From positions 283,615-347,614 of the forward strand of contig JACEFZ010018363.1 in the NCBI GenBank assembly GCA_014155875.1: a stretch of DNA of 64,000 bases, written 5' to 3'. Shown here one piece after another: positions 57,909 through 64,000 of the stretch. The translations under genes and the position numbers were made by a program. Under the pieces are notes generated by a model. It was not told the DNA's origin. It worked only from the letters and a program-made list of their open reading frames with translations, and ran no database searches. Position 1 is the stretch's first letter, and every line of letters begins with the position of its first letter. The stretch comes from Cepaea nemoralis (Eukaryota > Mollusca > Gastropoda > Stylommatophora > Helicidae).

Positions 57909-58131
57909 CTTCTTCTTCTTCTTCTTCTTCAGCGTTCTGAGCCATTGAGGTTCTTTGCTGCAGCTACAAGCCGTCTCCATTCGTCTCTCTGGTAGACCTT
58001 CTCTTGCCAGTCGTTTATTCCAAGTGCTTGTAGGTCTGTATATATATTATCTCTCCACCGTCTTCTTGGTCTACCTCGGGGTCTACGGTCATTTATTTCC
58101 TGAGTGTAAGCGAGTTTTGTTTCCCTATTAT
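57909..58131 (-). mobile_element. Truncated LINE 3' end with (GAA)n tail and CTGTT target duplication
   Basis: CTGTT at 57,904-57,908 and 58,132-58,136. Tail is CTT repeats at 57,909-57,930 on plus. Minus-strand ORF end: RPRRRWRDNIYTDLQALGIN, DEWRRLVAAAKNLNGSER, stop, then (GAA)n. Inserted in the plus-strand RTE-like LINE. Confidence 0.93.
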
Positions 58132-58248
58132 CTGTTACTGAGAATAATTATAAAAAGAATAAGAAACAAGATGGCACCAGAAATTAGTGATGAACAGTGG
58201 GGATTTGTGGAGAAAAAGGCACAAACAATGCTATATATATATATATAT

Positions 58249-60868
58249 ATCCATTGGCACCTTGCCGTCTTGACAGACGATAGTTTGTGCTTTAAAAAGG
58301 CATAATAACTTTTAACTATGGCGGTAGCGAGTGTGACTGATAAGGCCAATTTGCGCTGTAAATGTCCGTTCACAGTGGGTGCATGTGAACAAGTGGTCAC
58401 TTCCGCCATCATGCACCATCTTACGTCTCAAACGCTTGGTGTGTGACTTTTCTGCAATAATTTTCTCCTTTGACTTTATTCCATTTCTGATATTTGCCCT
58501 CCATGCAACACGTTCAGCGGCGACTTGCTCCCAATGTGCATTATCAATGCCTGTATCAATCATGTCCCGCTTACACACATCTTTGTATCGTAGTAGAGGC
58601 CGACCCTGAGATCTCTTACCCATCTGTAATTCACCAAAAAAGATATCCTTTGGTATTCTACCATCATCCATCCTCCTAAGATGTCCTATCCATCTAAGTC
58701 TACGAAGACTGAGCATGGAATAAAACTGTCACACAACCTGATCTTTCCAATACTTCAGTATTTGTGATTTTGTCTTGCCACTTAATACCAAGAATTCTTC
58801 GCAGACACCGCATATGAAAGCTGTTTAAGTTGTTCTCTTGGTGTGAGTAAGTTGTCCAGGTTTCACTGCCATAGAGAAGAGTACTAAGGACACAGGCTTG
58901 ATAGACAAGGACTTTTGTTTTGGCAGTAAGCTTCCTGTTCTCCCAGACTCTTTTTCTTAACCTGTTCATTGTTGTTGCTGCCTTACCAATCCGGATGTTG
59001 ATTTCCTGATCTAGGGATAATTTGCTATTTACCACTGATCCTAGATATGTAAAATGGTCTACTATCTCTAGTTCGGCGTCGTCAATAAAGATTGATGGTA
59101 CCCCATGTGCACCTTGTGACATAATCTGTGTCTTCTTTTTGCTAATTGTTAAACCAAATTCAGAACAAGCATTGGAGAATGCAGATAGTAGACATTGCAA
59201 TTCTTCCTCAGAGTGGGTCGTAACTGCAGCATCATCTGCAAAAAGCAACTCTCTGATCAGTACCCTCCTAATTTTGGTCTTAGCCTTCAATCTCTGAGCA
59301 TTGTAGAGGCCGCCATCTGAGCGTGAGTGAATGTATATACCACCATCCTGATCATGAAATGCATATTTCAGTAGAAGTGAAAAGTATATTCCAAAGAGGG
59401 TGGGAGCTAGTACACAACCTTGCTTAACTCCACTCTTGATTTCAAATTCTTCAGAAGTTGCACCATCAAACTTGATTATACCCTTCATGCCTGTGTGGAA
59501 CGATTCCACAATGGACAGAAGAGTTGGTGGGCAGCCAATCTTCTTTAGTGCCTTGAACAGACCCTCACGACTGACCAAATCAAATGCCTTTGTGAGGTCG
59601 ATGAAGGCAATAAACAGTGGTTGATTCTGTTCACGGCATTTTTCTTGCATTTGTCGCAATGAGAATATCATATCAGTGGTAGACCGGTTCTGTCGAAAGC
59701 CACACTGTGATTCGGGGTAGACTTGATCTCCTAGGACTTGAAGTCTGCGCAGAACAATTCTGGCAAATACTTTTCCAACAATACACAGAAGTGAGATACC
59801 CCTATAGTTGTTGCAGTCGCTCCGATCGCCCTTGTTCTTGTACAGTGTTATGATGCTTGAATCTTTGAAATCCTGTGGGACTTGTCCTTCACGCCAGCAT
59901 AGCTCTATTAGCTGGTGGATCTGTATAGTGAGTGTGTCTTGCCCACTCCTGATAACCTCTATTGGAATCCCATCCTTACCTGGAGCCTTGCCAGATGCAA
60001 GTTCATTTATAGCACACTTAACTTCTGTTATGGTGGGAAGTGTGTCCAGGTGGTCAAGAGTTGGTAGAGCCTCTATGGCGTTGAGGGCATCATCCGCTAG
60101 TTTGGTCTCACTTGAGTAAAGCTCCAAATAGTGCTCTACCCATCTGTCCATCTGCTGTTTCTTATCAGTGATGATTTCTCCAGTCAAGGTTTTCAATGGT
60201 GCACTTCTTTTGATCACTGGACCGCAGGCTTTCTTTATTCCTTCATACATGCTTCTTATGTCTCCCTTATCACTTGCGATTTGAATGGACTCACATAACT
60301 TGATCCAATAATCATTTGCACACTGCCTGGCAGCCTTTTGCACATCCTTCCTAGCTTGCCTAAGCTCACTCAGAGTGTTACGCGTTGGTCTTTCCTTGTT
60401 TCTTAAGAGAGCTTTCTTCTTCTTATCAATCAAAGGCTGCAGAGTCTCGCTGTTGGCCGCAAACCAGTCCTGCCTCTTATGATCCACAGTGCCGTAAACC
60501 CCTACGGCAGTTTTATAAAGAGTTTCCTTAATTTGACCCCACTTTTCATTTACTGTACAATTTTCTGGTGTATCAGTGAAAGCGTCTTCAAGTTGCTGTT
60601 GAAACTGAAAGCACTTTTCAGGATCGTGAGTGTTAATAATATTAATCCTGAGGCTAGATTTGTGTTTAGCTGTGTAGATTCTCTTTGGTCTCAGTCTAAC
60701 CCTTGCAACAACCAAAGAATGATCCGTATCACAGTCAGCACTGTGGTAACTTCGAGTTAATGATATATGGTTCAGATGTTGTCTCCGTGTGATGATGAAG
60801 TCCAGCTGGTGCCAATGACCGGATCTTGGATGTTTCCATGTGACCTTATACAGCTCTTTTATATGCTC
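58249..60868 (-). pseudogene. LINE with C-terminal C2H2 zinc finger, one frameshift from intact RT
   Basis: Minus strand, 5'-truncated inside the endonuclease (HPRSGHWHQLDFIITRRQHL, CDTDHSLVVARVRL: S/T-D-H motif, in frame with what follows). A 671-codon frame from 60,715 to 58,700 covers the linker and RT: LASGKAPGKDGIPIEVIR, NNYRGISLLCIVGKVFARI, QCGFRQNRSTTDMIFSLRQM, IAFIDLTKAFDLVSREGL, GVKQGCVLAPTLFGIYF and RELLFADDAAVTTHSEEEL (FADD). A single-base frameshift in a T run near 58,715 leads to a second frame (58,716-58,312) with LSLRRLRWIGHLRRMDDGR and the finger CTHCERTFTAQIGLISHTRYRH (C-x2-C-x12-H-x4-H). The 3' end runs into (TA)n at 58,232-58,248. RTE/Proto2-like by motif style; the clade needs a tree. 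Confidence 0.93.
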
Positions 60869-60879
60869 TATTATATATA

Positions 60880-61812
60880 TATAGCCGAAACAGGAGTGAA
60901 ACAGGGTTGTGTCTTATCACCGATGCTCTTTGGAATAGCTATCGATTGGGTCATGCGCAAATGCACAAACAACACAAATATGGGTATCCATTGGGTCGAC
61001 AAAATTCTAGAAGACCTGGACTTTGCCGACGATATAGTGCTTTTGAGTTCAACACACCCGGATGCCCAAGAGAAAATAAACCACCTCCAAAATGTTTCAG
61101 GGTAAATTGGTCTCCAAATTAACACCACAAAAACAAAGACTATTGATCTTACCAACAGTTCAGATGACACCAAATTGAACAGCTACGTTCTTGAAAATGT
61201 CAACAGCTTCACATACCTAGGAAGCAAAATGACATCTACAGGGGACTCAACACCAGAAATATCATCTAGAATCGCACTGGCATCTGGTGCCTTCAATAAA
61301 CTGTCAAACATCTGGAAGTCAAAGACACTCAGCAAACACACAAAACTTAAAATCTTCAACTCTTGTGTGATTCCAGTATGGATGTGAAAGTTGGAAATCA
61401 ACGGTAGCTTTAGATAAAAAAAATTAGATAATTTTGAGAACAAATGTCTTAGAAGACTTCTAAACATCCACTGGACAGACTTCAGAACCAATACGCAAAT
61501 AAGACAAGAGACTAAGCAAGATACAGTATCCAATTTCATAAGAAGACGCCGTTGGAACTACATCGGCCATGTACTCAGAATGGACAAGACAAGACTCCCC
61601 TACCAAGCCCTCATATGGTCACCAGTAGGGAAAAGAAAACGGGGAAGAACCAAGAGAGACACTGCGTAGAACATCACTAGAGAAGGCTCATTCAATGGCC
61701 AAGTAAATATCCAAGATCTACAACAGGTAGCAGCGAACCGCCAAGCATGGAGAGTCAGGACTTCTGCCCTATGCGCCGCCTTAGGCTCAAGAGGAAAGAC
61801 TAACTAAACTAA

Positions 61813-61815
<3 letters not shown>
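60880..61815 (+). pseudogene. LINE RT C-terminal half, 5'-truncated
   Basis: TGVKQGCVLSPMLFGIAIDW, LEDLDFADDIVLLSSTHPDA (FADD), a stop at 61,105, FTYLGSKMTSTGDSTPEISS, FNKLSNIWKSKTLSKHTKLK, a frameshift, CLRRLLNIHWTDFRTNTQI, RRRWNYIGHVLRMDKTRLP, GKRKRGRTKRDTA and WRVRTSALCAALGSRGK. It ends (CTAA)n then (TA)n at 61,818-61,894. A different family from its minus-strand neighbour. Confidence 0.88.
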
Positions 61816-61892
<77 letters not shown>

Positions 61893-61895
<3 letters not shown>

Positions 61896-62770
61896 TTGTC
61901 ATAGGAGGGTTATATCAAGGACAGGAAGATGTAATTTCCTATGCTTAAGTGCTCAAAGATAAAGAAGCGCAACACTGACTTTTAATGGGCCAGAGAAGAA
62001 AAGGACAATAAGGAGAAATAGAGAAAGAGCACTGTGTATATCCTCCTCTGTTAACAAGGAAAAGGGGTAGAATTAAGACAGAAGATTCCAGGAGTTCTTA
62101 GGGCAGGGGATGTACTGTTGTACACCCCAGACAGAAGATTACACATGCTGGACTGTAACAGGATCAATGAGTTTACACAACAAACTACAGACTAAACAAA
62201 ACAAATTAAGAACAACAAAATTAGGTTTTTTTATTGACAGAACTGCATGGTTTAGGGACAAACAGGCATCTTGACATGTCACATAACTGACATATACAGA
62301 AATGGGAACCTATGTTCCCACAGTAATCACTGCTGCCTAACATCGCTATGCACATGACTAGGTACCCATCTCCACAAACCATCAAGGACACCACAACAAA
62401 GAAACCTCAACGTAAACAACAACGGTAACCACAGGTATGGACTCTCCTATTGTAATCATCTCAGGACTCATGGACAGTCAGTACATACAGAAATGGGAAT
62501 CTGAAATCCCACAGTTAGAGACAACTGCTGCCTAGTCCTGACTACAGGGTCGGTCTCTAATGACAGTGAGACCTCAATCATGTTCAGTTGAGTCGAAGGG
62601 CACCTTGCAATACCCACACAAGACACCCGCCACCCACATAAGTCGACTGGGACCAGATACAGCGAAAAACCATAACATAACGAATAACAAAACTATAACC
62701 CTAACAGCAGAGATATAGTGGCATAAACACGCATAAAACAGGTATACGAAGGGGTATTAAAAAAAGGGGG
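61893..62770 (+). repeat. Unclassified 1-kb dispersed repeat, copy 2
   Basis: Plus-orientation partner of 11,240-12,310. Blocks: GATGTAATTTCCTATGC, AAGAAGCGCAACACTGACTT, GTTGTACACCCCAGACAGAA, ACCTATGTTCCCACAG, CACTGCTGCCTAACATC, AATCCCACAGTTAGAGACAA, ACAGTGAGACCTCAATCATG. Starts at a (TA)n tract, ends near a G7 run at 62,765. Confidence 0.8.
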
Positions 62771-64000
62771 GGATGTGAGCGGCCTACGACATTAACCAGA
62801 GCCGGGGCTCAAGTTTGCTCTACAAACCACAAAACATGGCCAGAGGTCACTACCTGCAATGCATGACAAGGTACAACATCTAATTAATAATCATCAAAGC
62901 ATCATTATTTGCATCAAACCACATGGACCTTCACAGGACAACAACTACAACAACGGTGTATGCAAACAGTGTCCTTGTGGCACAAACATAGACATGGACT
63001 GTGTAAGTTCACACCAACCACATGATACTTCAACTGGACAACAATGACATGGATAGGTTATAGGATATACTCCACATAAAATATAAACAGAGCACACACG
63101 CTCTACAGCATCCTTCGGAGTGATTGGGCCCACAATTAATGCAACCGCCACCACCATATCATGGGACAATCTTAATGTGAGGGCGGATCATCCCTCGTCA
63201 CAATGCTCGCAGCCTTTCCTGGCTTCTCATGTAACTCAACATTTACTTCTTGAACACTCTCAGTTCAGGGGGGGTCATTACCTACAGATCTCTGACACAA
63301 ACACAACTTCTCATCCCCAACCACCACAGGCTGAGAATACCACTCATAAATGCCAATGTTACCACAGCAACACTCATCAACTAGTCAAAATCAACATCGA
63401 ACACAACTCAGCTACACCGGTGTACCACGACTCTAACAGGACAACACCATTTGAGCATGTACAATACAGGACATAAATACAGTCAAATGCACCAACAGCA
63501 ATCAAGCAGATAGGATATGCAATTCAATTTGACATCACCAACTAGATGTGTCATTGTACTGATGACAACTAGACAACATCACTATACCAGAAGTACAGTT
63601 CTACACATAACACCAGCAACAATCAGGACACAGGCTATAACATAAGTCACTGCCAACAACTCAGACATATAACACCACATAAAACCATCACAATCATCAA
63701 ATGATCGCTCTCACCATAGCCATCACCACAATCACAATCATCTTAGCTGACATCACTACATGGTCACCCTCACCATGACAAAGCTCTCAATAATACCCCA
63801 GATTCATTATGGGTGCTTTATTCAGCACCTCTTGCTTGTCAGGAGACTATTCTACTAAGTTCACATGTGTCCAACCTGAGCAAACACAGATCATTATCCC
63901 CATGAACACTATCATAATCATAAACCACCCTATCATGTGTAGTGTTCAACCGGACCTTTCATCCCCCCTTTTTTCCAACCCCAAAAAAAAATTCAGAAAA
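62771..64000. other. C/A-rich, G-poor sequence of unknown nature
   Basis: Plus strand is rich in ACA, CAC and CAT words (AACAACTACAACAACGG, CATCACCACAATCACAATCA) with few G, with no clean period. Open stretches such as 63,120-63,476 look like by-products of this composition. It may be an old, decayed satellite or the continuation of the dispersed repeat. Confidence 0.4.

Larger units (their letters stand above)
55840..58235 (+). pseudogene. RTE-like LINE, interrupted twice
   Basis: Endonuclease C half: MTVGDFSAKVGNEK (G-D-F-N/S), YGLSDRNERSDRLITW, SNIWFKHHTQRVYT, RNDIDYVLIPQRFRSS and DVQCDHVPVKGKL (S/C-D-H). Then a frameshift and a decayed linker to KDALYLMKKGKTPSPDNITL at 56,860-56,920. A Tigger MITE follows (56,946-57,765), then ALEYDEHRTIRLIV, a second insert (57,909-58,131), and RIIIKRIRNKMAPEISDEQW to 58,235. 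The frame is continuous across the second insert. Dead copy. Confidence 0.88.

Noticed and set aside
63120..63476. 118-codon secreted-like protein
   Set aside because: Composition follows the C/A-rich tract; no signal peptide, homology or splice context.

Overview
The window looks like a metazoan nuclear genome. It is AT-rich, has spliced genes with very long introns, abundant microsatellites, and dense nested LINEs, SINEs, hAT and Tigger elements. The mix of I/Nimb-like, RTE-like and CR1/L2-like LINEs with tRNA-headed SINEs best suits a lophotrochozoan, probably a mollusc, but no species can be named from the sequence alone.

The one clear host gene is an angiotensin-converting-enzyme (peptidase family M2) homologue on the minus strand. 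Seven coding exons run from the signal-peptide exon near 53,068 down to 3,968, and the gene leaves the window at its left edge before the zinc-binding exon. All seven exons are open with GT-AG junctions and matching phases. The six internal exon sizes (159, 88, 144, 192, 98, 173) equal those I recall for one repeat of vertebrate ACE. Several residues that line the substrate pocket in active ACE are changed, so the product may be a pseudo-peptidase or have altered specificity.

The introns hold the rest. Intron 3 (exon C to D, about 21 kb) contains a 9.26-kb, nearly intact LTR retrotransposon (19,987-29,249). It has 2,081-bp LTRs and a CCAGT target duplication, and its polyprotein puts integrase BEFORE reverse transcriptase (Gag-PR-INT-RT-RH, the Gmr1-type order). 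It sits inside an older I-clade LINE on the opposite strand. The same intron carries a CR1/L2-like LINE, several RTE-like fragments and an hAT element. Other introns hold a chimeric 28S rDNA fragment, hAT MITEs, RTE-like LINEs and a regular 64-bp minisatellite (50,493-51,794).

Upstream of the gene (53.1-64 kb) there is a nest of insertions: a SINE carrying an hAT MITE, an RTE-like LINE interrupted by a Tigger MITE and a second LINE, a LINE with a C-terminal C2H2 finger broken by one frameshift, and a 1-kb unclassified repeat. A second copy of that repeat lies at 11.2-12.3 kb in opposite orientation. Many microsatellites here start exactly at the 3' end of a LINE.
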